37,004 nt of DNA from an uncultured Oscillospiraceae bacterium (GCA_949743955.1 CATJVQ010000045.1:1-37004); one strand, 5' to 3'. Counted from the stretch's first letter, positions 15,449 to 24,068 are shown. Translations and numbers: made by a program. Notes: generated from the letters alone by a model not told the origin.

Positions 15449-16807
15449 TTAAAAGGGCAGATTCGGCCCGAAACCGCCGGGTATCATCCCCCGGCGCCGC
15501 TTCTTGCCGCCTGTGCGGCCGGTGAGCTGCTTCATCATTGTCTGCATCTGGCGGTACTGCTTTAAGAGGCGGTTGACGTCCTCCACGCCCGTGCCCGATC
15601 CGGCTGCTATGCGCCTCTTGCGCGAGGGGTTGATCACGTCCGGCTTTTCGCGCTCTTTGGGGGTCATGGACTGGATGATCGCTTCCATCCGGCGCATCTC
15701 CTGCTCTCCCCGTTCGGTGTCCTCGTCCTTAATCTTCCCCTGGACGCCCGGGATCATGGAGAGCACCTGACTGAGCGGGCCCATCTTGTGGATCTGGCGG
15801 AGCTGCTCGAGCCAGTCGTTGAGGTCGAACTTATTTTCCCGGATGCGCTGCGCTGTCTTGAGCGCTTCCTTCTCCCCGACCTCCTGCTCCGCCCGCTCTA
15901 TGAGCGTGAGCACATCGCCCATGCCGAGGATGCGCGAAGCCATCCGGTCCGGGTAGAACGGCTCGAGATCCTCGAGCTTCTCCCCTGTGCCCGCGAACTT
16001 AATCGGCTTACCTGTCACCGCGCGCACAGAGAGCGCCGCGCCGCCGCGGGTGTCGCCGTCGAGCTTTGTGAGGATGACGCCGTCGATACCGAGGTCGCTG
16101 TCAAACTTTTCGGCCACGTTGACCGCATCCTGACCGACCATCGCGTCCACGACGAGGAGGATCTCATGCGGGGAGACCGCTTCCTTTATGGCCTGGAGCT
16201 CCTGCATGAGCGCTTCGTCGATATGCAGGCGGCCCGCGGTGTCGATGATGACGGGATCGAAGCCGTAGTCCTTCGCGTGGCGGACAGCGGCGCGGGCGAT
16301 CTCGACCGGATCCCCCTGCCCCTGCTCGAAAACGGGCGCGCCGACCTTCTCCCCCACGACCTTGAGCTGCTCGATGGCCGCCGGGCGGTATACATCGCAC
16401 GCGGCGAGCAACGGGCGCCTGCCTCCCTGGCGGAAGTAGCGCGCGAGCTTGGCGGAATGCGTGGTCTTGCCCGATCCCTGCAGGCCGCACATCATGAGGA
16501 TGGTGGGCTTCTTCGAGGAGAAGCGGATTTCGCTGTTTGTCGATCCCATCAGGCGGGTCATCTCGTCGCGCACGATTTTGATAACCTGCTGGGCAGGGGT
16601 CAGGCTCTCAAGTACCTCGCGCCCGACAGCCTTCTCGGTGACAGCCTTCGTGAAGTCGCGCGCCACCTTGAAGTTAACGTCGGCCTCAAGCAGCGCGAGA
16701 CGCACCTCGCGCATGGCCTCGCGGATGTCCTCCTCCCTCAGGCGCCCCTTCGAACGCAGCTTTTTAAACGCCTGACTGAGCTTTTCACTTAATCCTTCAA
16801 ACGCCAT
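15449..16807 (-). CDS. ffh: Signal recognition particle protein Ffh
   Basis: This 452-aa GTPase binds SRP RNA and signal sequences emerging from ribosomes and hands them to FtsY at the membrane. Domains are in order: N domain (1-95), G domain with G1 GLQGSGKTT (108-116), G2 CDVYRPAA, G3 DTAGR, G4 TKLDGDTRGG, and the Met-rich M domain (about 305-440) with QVLSMIPG, the RNA-binding helices around RKRRIAAGSGTGVEDVN, and MIPGGFG. Length is normal. It follows ylxM by 10 bases. Confidence 0.98.
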   Translation of the reverse strand: MAFEGLSEKLSQAFKKLRSKGRLREEDIREAMREVRLALLEADVNFKVARDFTKAVTEKAVGREVLESLTPAQQVIKIVRDEMTRLMGSTNSEIRFSSKKPTILMMCGLQGSGKTTHSAKLARYFRQGGRRPLLAACDVYRPAAIEQLKVVGEKVGAPVFEQGQGDPVEIARAAVRHAKDYGFDPVIIDTAGRLHIDEALMQELQAIKEAVSPHEILLVVDAMVGQDAVNVAEKFDSDLGIDGVILTKLDGDTRGGAALSVRAVTGKPIKFAGTGEKLEDLEPFYPDRMASRILGMGDVLTLIERAEQEVGEKEALKTAQRIRENKFDLNDWLEQLRQIHKMGPLSQVLSMIPGVQGKIKDEDTERGEQEMRRMEAIIQSMTPKEREKPDVINPSRKRRIAAGSGTGVEDVNRLLKQYRQMQTMMKQLTGRTGGKKRRRGMIPGGFGPNLPF

Positions 16808-16817
16808 GGGTTCCCTC

Positions 16818-17183
16818 TCATTCGCTTCTGAGCCTCAGCGCTATGCGGGCGATTTCGCCGGCCTTCGTGTAGATGCCGCCCACAATGCCGAGCCTGTCCG
16901 ACTCGAACTGGATGTCCTTCGCGTACTGGGCGATGCGCCCGAGCTCCTCCTGCACGCCGGCAAAGCGCCGGACAAGGCCCATGCGCTCCTCCATCTCGAT
17001 GAGCGCAGCTTCGGCGCGCTTGATGGAGTCGCGCACGCCCTGGCGGGTGATGCCGCTGTCCGCGGCGATTTCGGCCAGCGAAAGGTCTTCGTTATAATAC
17101 AGATCGATAACCTCCTTCTGCTTTTCTGTGAGCATATCCCCATAAAAGTCAAACAGGAGCGTTATCCGCAGATCCTTCGGCAT
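16818..17183 (-). CDS. ylxM: YlxM/p13 family helix-turn-helix protein
   Basis: A 121-aa protein of the YlxM family, encoded just before ffh in most Firmicutes. The sigma-70 region 4-like helix-turn-helix is plain: LTEKQKEVIDLYYNEDLS, then LAEIAADSGITRQGVRDSIK (residues 18-55). In related streptococci YlxM binds SRP RNA and modulates SRP GTPases, so an SRP role rather than DNA binding is likely. It is the first gene of the operon behind a strong promoter. Confidence 0.94.
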   Translation of the reverse strand: MPKDLRITLLFDFYGDMLTEKQKEVIDLYYNEDLSLAEIAADSGITRQGVRDSIKRAEAALIEMEERMGLVRRFAGVQEELGRIAQYAKDIQFESDRLGIVGGIYTKAGEIARIALRLRSE

Positions 17184-17211
17184 ATTCCGCCTGCCCCCTC
17201 GTGCAGAGCGC

Positions 17212-17232
17212 TGTAAAGTTCTCCGCTTTACA
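17212..17232 (-). promoter_or_regulatory. Inverted repeat in the leader of the ylxM-ffh operon
   Basis: TGTAAAG (17212-17218) and CTTTACA (17226-17232) flank 7 bases, between the promoter and the ylxM start. It may be an operator or a leader hairpin. Confidence 0.55.
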
Positions 17233-17248
17233 TTTTAGCGTCTGATTT

Positions 17249-17277
17249 ATTATACCCGACCTGGCTCCCTGTGTCAA
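17249..17277 (-). promoter_or_regulatory. Promoter of the ylxM-ffh-rpsP-khpA-rimM-trmD operon
   Basis: Consensus -35 TTGACA (17272-17277), 17-base spacer and consensus -10 TATAAT (17249-17254) on the minus strand. Confidence 0.92.
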
Positions 17278-17364
17278 GTATTTTCCCTTAACAATACCGG
17301 ATGAATTGTTCAGGCTTTCATTATATTCCTTCTCCGCCGGAAAAGCGTGCGGATTTTGTCGGCT

Positions 17365-18084
17365 TTATCCGCAGGAGGACTCTGCCGCCGCTTCGGCGAA
17401 GGCGCGGAAAATCTTCCGGCTGTTTTCATCCGCCCGGTGCGAAAACTCCGGATGCCACTGCACCGCCCAGACAAACCGTTTTCCCGGCATCCAGACACTT
17501 TCGACAATACCGTCCGGAGCAGCGGCCATCACCTTAAGCGATGGTGCCAATTCCCTCACCGCCTGGTGGTGGCAGCTGTTGACGCCGATTTCCGCCGCTC
17601 CCCCGAGCGCCCGCCGCAGCGGGGTATCCTCCGCCAGAGCCACCGTGTGCGCCGCACGGTCATACGGCGGCTGCATCCGGTGCGCCACTGCGGACGGGTG
17701 CTCCCCCGGCAGATCCTGATATAGGCTCCCGCCCAGGACAGCGTTCAGGATCTGGATCCCGCGGCAGATGCCCAGCACGGGCCTGTCCGCCCGGATGGCC
17801 TCTGTCAGGAGGCGCTTTTCCATCTCATCCCGGGCCGGGCAGCATTCCTCGCACACATCCTGCCGCGCCTGTCCGTAGACGGACGGGGAGACGTCCTGCC
17901 CGCCGGTGAGGAGGAACCCAGCGCAGGTGTTTACAAGCCGGGCGATGCTTTCGGCATCGCCGGTGAGCGGGAGCATCACCGGCAGGCCTCCCGCCTCCTC
18001 GATTCCCTCCATATAGCCCGGAAGCATCCACAGGCTCTCCCGGGCTCTGTCCACAAGCGGGACCAAACCAATCAGCGGACGCAT
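17365..18084 (-). CDS. Class I glutamine amidotransferase-like hydrolase (gamma-glutamyl-GABA hydrolase, peptidase C26 family)
   Basis: A 239-aa cytosolic enzyme of the PuuD type, which cleaves gamma-glutamyl amides such as gamma-glutamyl-GABA in polyamine breakdown. The catalytic nucleophile is Cys107 in LGICRGIQ, the histidine is in QWHPEF near residue 215, and the oxyanion segment LTGGQDVSP (59-67) is characteristic of C26 members. The start at 18084 gives the usual MRPLIGL; the frame remains open upstream but there is no family similarity there. No other polyamine gene is adjacent, so the exact substrate is open. It lies 108 bases downstream of the MATE gene. Confidence 0.9.
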   Translation of the reverse strand: MRPLIGLVPLVDRARESLWMLPGYMEGIEEAGGLPVMLPLTGDAESIARLVNTCAGFLLTGGQDVSPSVYGQARQDVCEECCPARDEMEKRLLTEAIRADRPVLGICRGIQILNAVLGGSLYQDLPGEHPSAVAHRMQPPYDRAAHTVALAEDTPLRRALGGAAEIGVNSCHHQAVRELAPSLKVMAAAPDGIVESVWMPGKRFVWAVQWHPEFSHRADENSRKIFRAFAEAAAESSCG

Positions 18085-18192
18085 ATTCTCTCTTCCTTTC
18101 TTGATATTCAGAATAAGAAACACCCCGATCAAACCGCTCCACCGGGATTGACGCCCTCATCAATCTCAACGGGGCCAGCCGGACACAGCCTG

Positions 18193-19554
18193 TCAGGGAG
18201 TACGCTCCTCATCCGTATCCGGCAGCCTGCTCATACTGCGCAGGCACATTGTCACCAGGCTGACCGTGGCCATCGCCCAGGCAAACGGTTCGGCAAAGTA
18301 CAGCGCTGTCTCACCCCAGAGGCGCGAAAAACAGAGCGCCACGAGGACACGGGCGATGAACTCCATCAGCCCGGATACAACGCTCGCTCCCCCGCAGCCG
18401 ATCCCCTGGAGCGTATGGCGGAAAACGTGGAGGATATACAGGACAAACAGCAGCGCGCTCATGATGGAGAGGTAACGGTAGCCGATATCCAGCATCTGCG
18501 CGGCGTTCGGATCGGTGAAGTCGATGAAAAGGCTCAGAAACGCCCTTCCGGCCGCGACCATCAGCACCCCGAGCACCAGCGAAAGGCCTATCGAGGCCAG
18601 AAGGGAAATTTTCAGCCCCTTGCGCAGGCGGCTGTAAAGCCCCGCGCCATAGTTCTGGGCCATATAGGTGGTGATGGAGTATCCCAGAGAGATGGCGGAG
18701 CTTTCCAGAAGCCCGAGCAGCTTGTTGGACGCAGTAAAGGCGGCGACCAATACGCTCCCCTGCGCGTTGAGGGCCGACTGCAGGACCATCCCGCCAACAG
18801 CTATCAGGACCTGGGTTGCGGCCAGCGTGAAGCCGCTCTCGCAGAGCCATTTCATCGCGCCCCTGTCCAGCCGCCAGTCCTCCCTTGTAAAACGCAGGCG
18901 GCCGCTCCGGATGAGAAAAACGGCGCAGTAGCCAAAGGCAATAAACTGGGCCAGCACTGTCGCGCCCGCCGCGCCCGTGATGCCCCAGCGGAACACCATG
19001 ACGAACAGCAGATCCAGCGCAATGTTGGTGAACGCGGCAATCGCCATGGCGATAAGCGGGGTCCGCCCGTCTCCAAACGCGCGCAGGATGGCGGAGGCCA
19101 TATTGTAGGCCATGACGACGGAGATCCCGCCGAACAGGAAGAGCAGGTAGGAGACCGCGCCGTCAAAAATATCCGCCGGTGTCTGCAAAAGGCGCAGGAC
19201 GGGGTGAATGGCCAGCAGTCCCAGCACTGTCAGCGCCACAGAAAGGATGCCGGTGAGCACGATGGACATGGCAAGCGTCTTTCGCAGGCCGTCTGTGTCC
19301 CCTTTGCCGTACTGCTGCGCGACCGGGATGGCGAAGCCCTGTGTCAGGGCCATGATGGCCCATAGGAACAGCCAGTATGTCCAGTCCGTGGCCCCCACCG
19401 CCGCCAATCCCTTCACACCGACGCCTCGCCCCACGATGATGGAATCCACAATCGCATAAAACTGCTGCCCCAGGTTCCCGATGATCAGTGGGACGGCAAA
19501 GGTCAGAATCAGTCCGGCCGGGTTTCCCGCGGTCATGTTTTTCTCTCTTGCCAT
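18193..19554 (-). CDS. MATE family multidrug/Na+ antiporter
   Basis: A 453-aa polytopic membrane protein with about 12 hydrophobic helices in two similar halves (starts FAVPLIIGNLGQQFYAIVDS and later FTLAATQVLIAVGGMV). Typical MATE signatures are IVDSIIVGRGVGVKGLAAVG in TM1-TM2, MALTQGFAIPVAQQYG, and FGDGRTPLIAMAIAAFTNI. Family members export cationic drugs or metabolites in exchange for Na+ or H+. The ATG at 19554 has GGAG ten bases upstream and is preferred over the one at 19575. A nested palindromic leader lies 29-65 bases before it. Confidence 0.92.
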   Translation of the reverse strand: MAREKNMTAGNPAGLILTFAVPLIIGNLGQQFYAIVDSIIVGRGVGVKGLAAVGATDWTYWLFLWAIMALTQGFAIPVAQQYGKGDTDGLRKTLAMSIVLTGILSVALTVLGLLAIHPVLRLLQTPADIFDGAVSYLLFLFGGISVVMAYNMASAILRAFGDGRTPLIAMAIAAFTNIALDLLFVMVFRWGITGAAGATVLAQFIAFGYCAVFLIRSGRLRFTREDWRLDRGAMKWLCESGFTLAATQVLIAVGGMVLQSALNAQGSVLVAAFTASNKLLGLLESSAISLGYSITTYMAQNYGAGLYSRLRKGLKISLLASIGLSLVLGVLMVAAGRAFLSLFIDFTDPNAAQMLDIGYRYLSIMSALLFVLYILHVFRHTLQGIGCGGASVVSGLMEFIARVLVALCFSRLWGETALYFAEPFAWAMATVSLVTMCLRSMSRLPDTDEERTP

Positions 19555-19582
19555 TGGCGAGTCTCTCCGTTTCATGGCGGCC

Positions 19583-19619
19583 GATCCCCTCTCCGGCAGA
19601 TCTGCACGCGCAGGGGATC
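19583..19619 (-). promoter_or_regulatory. Nested palindromic leader upstream of the MATE gene
   Basis: GATCCCCT (19583-19590) pairs with AGGGGATC (19612-19619); inside it lies the perfect 10-base palindrome GCAGATCTGC (19596-19605). It sits between the tRNA-Trp terminator and the MATE start, so it may be an operator or an RNA leader controlling the transporter. Confidence 0.55.
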
Positions 19620-19639
19620 GTTCTGTCCTTTAGGTATAG

Positions 19640-19670
19640 AAAAAGTGCCGCAGATCCACTCTGCGGCACT
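19640..19670 (-). terminator. Terminator of tRNA-Trp
   Basis: A perfect 11-base stem (19644-19654 with 19660-19670), a 5-base loop and a T tract on the minus strand, directly after the tRNA. Confidence 0.93.
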
Positions 19671-19671
19671 C

Positions 19672-19747
19672 TGGCAGGGGCAGAAGGGCTCGAACCCTCG
19701 GCACGTGGTTTTGGAGACCACTGCTCTACCAACTGAGCTATGCCCCT
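19672..19747 (-). tRNA. tRNA-Trp (anticodon CCA)
   Basis: A 76-base gene including the encoded CCA. The acceptor stem AGGGGCA/TGCCCCT pairs fully, the D-arm is AGCTCAGTTGGTAGAGC, the anticodon stem is GTGGT/ACCAC with loop CTCCAAA, and the T-arm holds TTCGAGC. The discriminator base is G, as expected for Trp. Confidence 0.97.
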
Positions 19748-19763
19748 ATCTGATACGACCATT

Positions 19764-19792
19764 ATTATACTATGCCCCGCCCCTCTTGTCAA
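19764..19792 (-). promoter_or_regulatory. Promoter of tRNA-Trp
   Basis: TTGACA (19787-19792), 17-base spacer, TATAAT (19764-19769). The -35 overlaps the stop codon of the acetyltransferase gene. Confidence 0.92.
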
Positions 19793-20247
19793 GAAAAAAT
19801 TTCAGCTTCTCCGGCCCTCCAAAGCATCTGCACATGGGGGATACCGTCCTCCAAGAACTCGCCTGAGACCTGCCGGAAACCCTGCCGTTCGTAGAACCCC
19901 TTCGCGTATACCTGCGCCTCAATGCGGATAGCTTCCGCTTGAAAATGCTCCCGGGCCGCCCGTATCCCCTCTGTGAGGATTCTTGTCCCCAGCCCGCGGC
20001 GGCGCCTGACGGAAATCACCCTCCCGAGCGAGACCTCCTCAAACACGGCGCCCCTATTCAGCACCCGCAGATACGCCGCTATCCCCTCTTCGTCCTCAAG
20101 ATAGACATGGAGAGCCTGCCGGTCCCGGCTGTCCAGCTCCTGATAGGGGCAGTTCTGCTCCACCACAAACACCGATACCCGCAGCCGGAGTATCGCGTAC
20201 AGTTCGTCGAGCGTGAGCTCCTCGTATTTCTTCACCCGCAGTTCCAT
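19789..20247 (-). CDS. GNAT family N-acetyltransferase, ElaA-like
   Basis: A 152-aa soluble acetyltransferase. Its N-terminal half matches the ElaA type (ELYAILRLRVSVFVVEQNCPYQELD), and the acetyl-CoA pyrophosphate loop is RRRRGLGTRI (near residue 85). The segment GFYERQGFRQVSGEFLEDGIPHV is the usual C-terminal substrate region. The substrate is unknown for this family. The start at 20247 follows AGGAGG. Its promoter is divergent from that of the tRNA-Thr/Tyr unit. Confidence 0.92.
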   Translation of the reverse strand: MELRVKKYEELTLDELYAILRLRVSVFVVEQNCPYQELDSRDRQALHVYLEDEEGIAAYLRVLNRGAVFEEVSLGRVISVRRRRGLGTRILTEGIRAAREHFQAEAIRIEAQVYAKGFYERQGFRQVSGEFLEDGIPHVQMLWRAGEAEIFS

Positions 20248-20275
20248 CCGGCAGCCTCCTTCATACTTCTTTTTT

Positions 20276-20304
20276 ATTATAGCAGCTTCCCTCTGCCCGC
20301 ACAA
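20276..20304 (-). promoter_or_regulatory. Promoter of the GNAT gene
   Basis: -35 TTGTGC (20299-20304), 17-base spacer, -10 TATAAT (20276-20281) on the minus strand. Confidence 0.75.
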
Positions 20305-20334
20305 GTTTTCTGCGAATTTCTCCCACAAAATCTG

Positions 20335-20363
20335 TTGACAAACCGAAAAACGCATGCTATAAT
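20335..20363 (+). promoter_or_regulatory. Promoter of the tRNA-Thr/tRNA-Tyr unit
   Basis: Consensus TTGACA (20335-20340), 17-base spacer and TATAAT (20358-20363), 32 bases before tRNA-Thr. Confidence 0.93.
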
Positions 20364-20394
20364 AACGTTCGTATTCAGCAATCGTCTCCGTTAT

Positions 20395-20470
20395 GCTGGT
20401 GTAGCTCAGTTGGTAGAGCAGCTGATTTGTAATCAGCAGGTCGGGGGTTCAAGTCCGTCCACCAGCTCCA
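20395..20470 (+). tRNA. tRNA-Thr (anticodon TGT)
   Basis: 76 bases with encoded CCA. Acceptor GCTGGTG/CACCAGC, anticodon stem GCTGA/TCAGC with loop TTTGTAA, T-loop TTCAAGT. All stems pair. Confidence 0.97.
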
Positions 20471-20494
20471 CCAGTTCTTTAACTGAATAGTTAT

Positions 20495-20579
20495 GGGAGT
20501 GTTCCCGAGTGGCCAAAGGGGGCAGACTGTAAATCTGTTGCTATCAGCTTCGGTGGTTCGAATCCACCCGCTCCCACCA
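20495..20579 (+). tRNA. tRNA-Tyr (anticodon GTA)
   Basis: 85 bases with encoded CCA and a long variable arm, as in all bacterial tRNA-Tyr. Acceptor GGGAGTG/CGCTCCC, anticodon loop CTGTAAA, T-arm GGTGG/CCACC. It is 24 bases after tRNA-Thr in the same transcript. Confidence 0.97.
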
Positions 20580-20580
20580 G

Positions 20581-20618
20581 AAAAACCTGAAGTTTATTCG
20601 ACTTCAGGTTTTTCTTTT
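20581..20618 (+). terminator. Terminator of the tRNA-Thr/Tyr unit
   Basis: A perfect 13-base stem (20581-20593 with 20601-20613), 7-base loop and T-rich tail. Confidence 0.93.
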
Positions 20619-20657
20619 CTCAATTTACTCTGTTCACGATGGAAAGAAGGCTCTGCA

Positions 20658-20891
20658 ATGAACAGCCTGCGGAAATTTTCCGCCCTTTTGCTCGCGCTCT
20701 GCCTGGCTGGCTGCGGAGTATCCCCGCTCGAAGCTGCTCCTGTCCCTGCCGGATCATCCGGCATGCCCTCTGAGGATATCCCCGCTCCCGATCCTCTCGC
20801 AGATATCGCCTCCTTTATGGCGGACGATTTCACCGCTAAAATAGCCTTTTTGGACAGTATTCGGTTGAAATATCCGTTTTTTATGATATGA
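20658..20891 (+). CDS. Small predicted lipoprotein, possibly truncated
   Basis: A 77-aa product with a good lipoprotein signal: MNSLRK, a hydrophobic stretch and the lipobox LAGC (Cys19). A Pro/Ala/Ser-rich linker follows, then a short charged helix (ADIASFMADDFTAKIAFLDS) that ends abruptly in YPFFMI. The last 27 bases also form the promoter of the next gene. Most lipoproteins of this type carry a folded domain after the linker; none is present, so this may be the surviving N-terminus of a larger gene. The ATG has GAAGG seven bases upstream. Confidence 0.6.
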   Translation: MNSLRKFSALLLALCLAGCGVSPLEAAPVPAGSSGMPSEDIPAPDPLADIASFMADDFTAKIAFLDSIRLKYPFFMI

Positions 20892-20892
20892 T
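20865..20892 (+). promoter_or_regulatory. Promoter of the DUF4230 gene
   Basis: -35 TTGAAA (20865-20870), 16-base spacer, -10 TATGAT (20887-20892). It lies within the 3' end of the small lipoprotein frame. Confidence 0.7.
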
Positions 20893-20938
20893 AAAGGGGA
20901 ATCGGTCGAATTTGGCCGGATGGAAGGGGAGGTTCGCC

Positions 20939-21667
20939 ATGAGCAAAACGGTGGCGGAGAAAAAGACAAAGATCGGGCGCGCTCTGATTCTGATCTCCGT
21001 CCTGCTCGCAGTGTGCACGGCGGGGCTGGGGAGAGGGCTGTATCTGTCCCACCAGCGTCAGGCGGAGATCGAGGAAAAGCTCCGGCTGTATCAGGAGATG
21101 CAGGCGGCACAGGAGAAAAAAGAGGACGAGGAGCCGGAGGAAATCATCCAGCCGGCCAAGCCTGTCATCACCAGCGACGCTGTCAGCGAACAGCTCTCCT
21201 CCATTGAGCAGCTCATCACCTCGGAGTACCTTTATACCAACGCGGGCAAATATGAGAACCGGAATCAGCTTTCCATCAGCAGTATGACGCTCGACCTCCC
21301 GCTGACGAAGAAGAGCTTTGTCGTGATCTATGACGGACGCATCCAGGCAGGCGTGGATCTGAGCGGGGCAAAGATACAGGTGAATGAGGACACCCGGTCA
21401 ATCACCGTCTCCCTGCCGCCCAGCACGATCACTTCCCACGAGATCGACGAGGATTCCGTGCAGGTCATCGACGAAAAGGACGCCGTATTCAATAAGAATA
21501 CCATCGACGATTACAATGAATTCATGAGCGTGCAGAAGGATGAAATGGAGAAAAAGGCTGCCGGCATGGGGCTGTTAAAAAAGGCCGACGAAGAGGCGAA
21601 AGCCGCTATCCTCTCTTTTCTCTCCCTCCTGCCGGGTATGGACACCTATACGCTTACTGTCCGATAA
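20939..21667 (+). CDS. DUF4230 domain membrane-anchored protein
   Basis: A 242-aa protein with an N-terminal membrane anchor (about residues 13-32), a charged Glu/Gln-rich helix (40-75) and a DUF4230 domain outside. Features of that domain are the ITSEYLYTNAGKYENRNQL segment, LTKKSFVVIYDGRIQAGVDL, and SHEIDEDSVQVIDEKDAVFN near residue 180. The function of the family is unknown; members occur widely in Clostridia. GGGGAGG precedes the ATG at 20939, and the gene has its own promoter. Confidence 0.88.
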   Translation: MSKTVAEKKTKIGRALILISVLLAVCTAGLGRGLYLSHQRQAEIEEKLRLYQEMQAAQEKKEDEEPEEIIQPAKPVITSDAVSEQLSSIEQLITSEYLYTNAGKYENRNQLSISSMTLDLPLTKKSFVVIYDGRIQAGVDLSGAKIQVNEDTRSITVSLPPSTITSHEIDEDSVQVIDEKDAVFNKNTIDDYNEFMSVQKDEMEKKAAGMGLLKKADEEAKAAILSFLSLLPGMDTYTLTVR

Positions 21668-21874
21668 CATGCAGCCGGAACGATACAAAAAAGCAGACTG
21701 AGGAGCCTGCGTTCGGAGTTTTTACGATCCCCTCCCGAAGCGTTCCCTCGTTTTTTTGACTGCTTTCTGCCCGCTCTGATTCTTCTCTGTTTTTTGCCCG
21801 GTTTTTGCCCGAGAATTCTTATCAATAAATGTGGAGTTTTGTGTATTTATTCCGCCCTGTCACTCCCTAAAAAA

Positions 21875-21903
21875 TTGATTTTCCTCCCAAGCCATGGTAA
21901 AAT
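21875..21903 (+). promoter_or_regulatory. Promoter of the soluble hybrid kinase
   Basis: -35 TTGATT (21875-21880), 17-base spacer, -10 TAAAAT (21898-21903). The preceding 200 bases contain an imperfect hairpin near 21710-21745 followed by a T run (about 21751-21757), a likely terminator of the DUF4230 gene, and nothing else I can support. Confidence 0.7.
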
Positions 21904-21955
21904 AAAGAAGTTGGCGGCATAAACGCCGAAATGTCTCAAAAAGGAGATTCATCTT

Positions 21956-23947
21956 ATGCTGCAAACGCAGGAACAGAAGTCCCCTTCTCCCTCTGAATAT
22001 CTCACTCTGCTTTTTGATACCCTCCTCAACCGCTCGGACAATATCTTCATCATTCTGGATATGTCCACCTGGGCAGTGGATTTCATCAGCCCCAATGTGG
22101 AACGGCTTCTGGGCGTTCCTTTGGAAAAGGCCAGGCAGAATATCCGGCTGCTCGGAGAAACGGTGGCCGGAGAGGCGGAGTTCATCCCGCGTGCAGAGTT
22201 TACCTCTATTCCCCTGCACGAAAACCAGTGCTGGGAAAGGGAGCACTTCCACCTCTCCTCCGGCGAACAGCGCTGGTTCCGTGAGACCGTGTATCATGAG
22301 ACTTTGTCCGGTATGGATAAGTTTGTGATTGTGATGTCTGACTGTACATCGGATAAGCAGTTCACCGAACATCTGCGCCGGGATCTGGCTGCGGCCAAGA
22401 ACGCCAACAATGCGAAGAGTTCGTTCCTTTCCAACATGAGCCACGATATCCGCACCCCGATGAACGCCATCGTCGGTTTTTCCATGCTGCTCAGCAAGGA
22501 TGCCGCCGAACCGGATAAGGTCCGTGAATACGCCCACAAGATCACGACCTCCAGCCAGCATCTGCTCAGTTTAATCAACGATGTGCTCGATATGAGCAAG
22601 ATTGAGAGCGGCAAGACCAGCCTGAACCTCTCCGAATTCAACCTCCCCTCCCTGCTTGAGGAGGTGCATACCATCATGCTCCCGCAGGCCGTGTCCAAAA
22701 ACCAGACTTTCGAGTTTCAGGTACAGGGCAGTCTGGCAGAGGAGCTGGTGGGGGACAAGCTGCGCATCAATCAGGTTCTGATTAACCTGCTCTCCAACGC
22801 TGTCAAATACACCCGCAAGGGCGGCTGTATCCGCTTCCTCGTGCAGGAGCTGCCGCCGCCCTCCCCGAAGCATACGCGCCTGCAGTTCATTGTAGAGGAC
22901 AACGGGCTGGGGATGAGCCCTGAATTCGTGCACTGTATCTTCGATCCCTTTACACGCGAGGTCAGCTCCTCCACTGTTTCCGTTCAGGGTACCGGACTGG
23001 GAATGGCCATCACCAAGAATCTGGTGGATCTGATGGGCGGGGTCATCTCCGTTACCAGTGAGCTGGGCAAGGGAAGCTGCTTTACTGTGGAACTCACCTT
23101 TTCCCTCTCCACCCAGAGTACGGATGAGAATTTCTGGATTCATCACGGCCTCTCCCGCATCTTTGTGGTCGACGATGATGAGGACACCTGCCTGGAAATC
23201 CAGCGCGCCATGGCGGATACCGGCGTGCAGATTTCTTATGCGACCGACGGGAGATCCGCTGTCCGCAAGGTCATCCAGTCCCATCGGATGGGGAAGGACT
23301 TCCATATCATCCTCTTAGACTGGAAAATGCCGGGCATGAACGGGGTGGAGACCGCCCGCCAGCTCCGCACGCATCTGCATACGGATGTCCCCATCATTGC
23401 CATGACCTCCTATGACTGGAGCTCCATCGAAGCCGAGGCCCGCACAGTGGGGATCAACGCCTTTGTCCCCAAACCCTTTTTTGTCTCCACCTTCCGGCGG
23501 ACGGTGGAAGCCCTGTATTCAGAGAAGGAGGGGCAGCACGAAAAGGCGCACTCCTTAAAGGGGATGCTCTTCCTCGTGGCCGAGGATAACGAGCTCAACG
23601 CGGAAATCCTCTCCGAAATGCTCGATATGGAGGGGGCGCGGTGTGATCTGACCGGCAACGGGCAGGAGGTTTTCGACCGCTTCCTCCAGTCGCCGCCCGG
23701 GCGCTACAATATGATTCTGATGGACGTACAGATGCCCATTATGAACGGGTACGAGGCCACCCGCCGCATCCGCGCCTGCAGCCATCCGGACGCCGCCTCC
23801 ATCCCCATTGTCGCTATGACAGCCAACGCTTTCCACGAAGATGTCCAGAATGCTCTGGACGCCGGGATGAACAGCCACCTGGCCAAGCCCATCGACATGG
23901 AAAGGATGAAGGATGTGCTTGCCGGCCTCGCCCACCAAAAGAAATGA
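21956..23947 (+). CDS. Soluble PAS hybrid histidine kinase with two receiver domains
   Basis: A 663-aa kinase without signal or membrane segment, so it senses a cytoplasmic cue. A PAS domain (about 20-130; [20 protein letters not shown]) is followed by the HisKA helix with [13 protein letters not shown] (His163), the ATPase domain ([25 protein letters not shown]) and two receivers. The first has DDDEDT and Asp455 in LLDWKMPG; the second has AEDNELN and Asp590 in LMDVQMPI. No HPt, DNA-binding or enzymatic output is attached or encoded next to it. It shares the domain order, and unusual stretches such as YDW-x2-IEAEAR in receiver 1, with the membrane kinase at 9741-12740. AAGGAG lies nine bases before the start. 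Confidence 0.93.
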   Translation: MLQTQEQKSPSPSEYLTLLFDTLLNRSDNIFIILDMSTWAVDFISPNVERLLGVPLEKARQNIRLLGETVAGEAEFIPRAEFTSIPLHENQCWEREHFHLSSGEQRWFRETVYHETLSGMDKFVIVMSDCTSDKQFTEHLRRDLAAAKNANNAKSSFLSNMSHDIRTPMNAIVGFSMLLSKDAAEPDKVREYAHKITTSSQHLLSLINDVLDMSKIESGKTSLNLSEFNLPSLLEEVHTIMLPQAVSKNQTFEFQVQGSLAEELVGDKLRINQVLINLLSNAVKYTRKGGCIRFLVQELPPPSPKHTRLQFIVEDNGLGMSPEFVHCIFDPFTREVSSSTVSVQGTGLGMAITKNLVDLMGGVISVTSELGKGSCFTVELTFSLSTQSTDENFWIHHGLSRIFVVDDDEDTCLEIQRAMADTGVQISYATDGRSAVRKVIQSHRMGKDFHIILLDWKMPGMNGVETARQLRTHLHTDVPIIAMTSYDWSSIEAEARTVGINAFVPKPFFVSTFRRTVEALYSEKEGQHEKAHSLKGMLFLVAEDNELNAEILSEMLDMEGARCDLTGNGQEVFDRFLQSPPGRYNMILMDVQMPIMNGYEATRRIRACSHPDAASIPIVAMTANAFHEDVQNALDAGMNSHLAKPIDMERMKDVLAGLAHQKK

Positions 23948-23963
23948 ATAGAAGGAAGCCTGT

Positions 23964-24004
23964 CCCCGTTCCCTGCCGTGTCCGGCAGGGAACGGGGAAT
24001 TTTT
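23964..24004 (+). terminator. Strong terminator after the kinase, left border of the phage-like cassette
   Basis: A perfect 15-base stem (23964-23978 with 23983-23997), TGTC loop, then AATTTTT. Confidence 0.95.
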
Positions 24005-24068
24005 ATTTCCGCCATAAAAATGCGGACATGCCCGTTTTTCCCGCTTTCTCTCCGGTACGATTAAAGAT

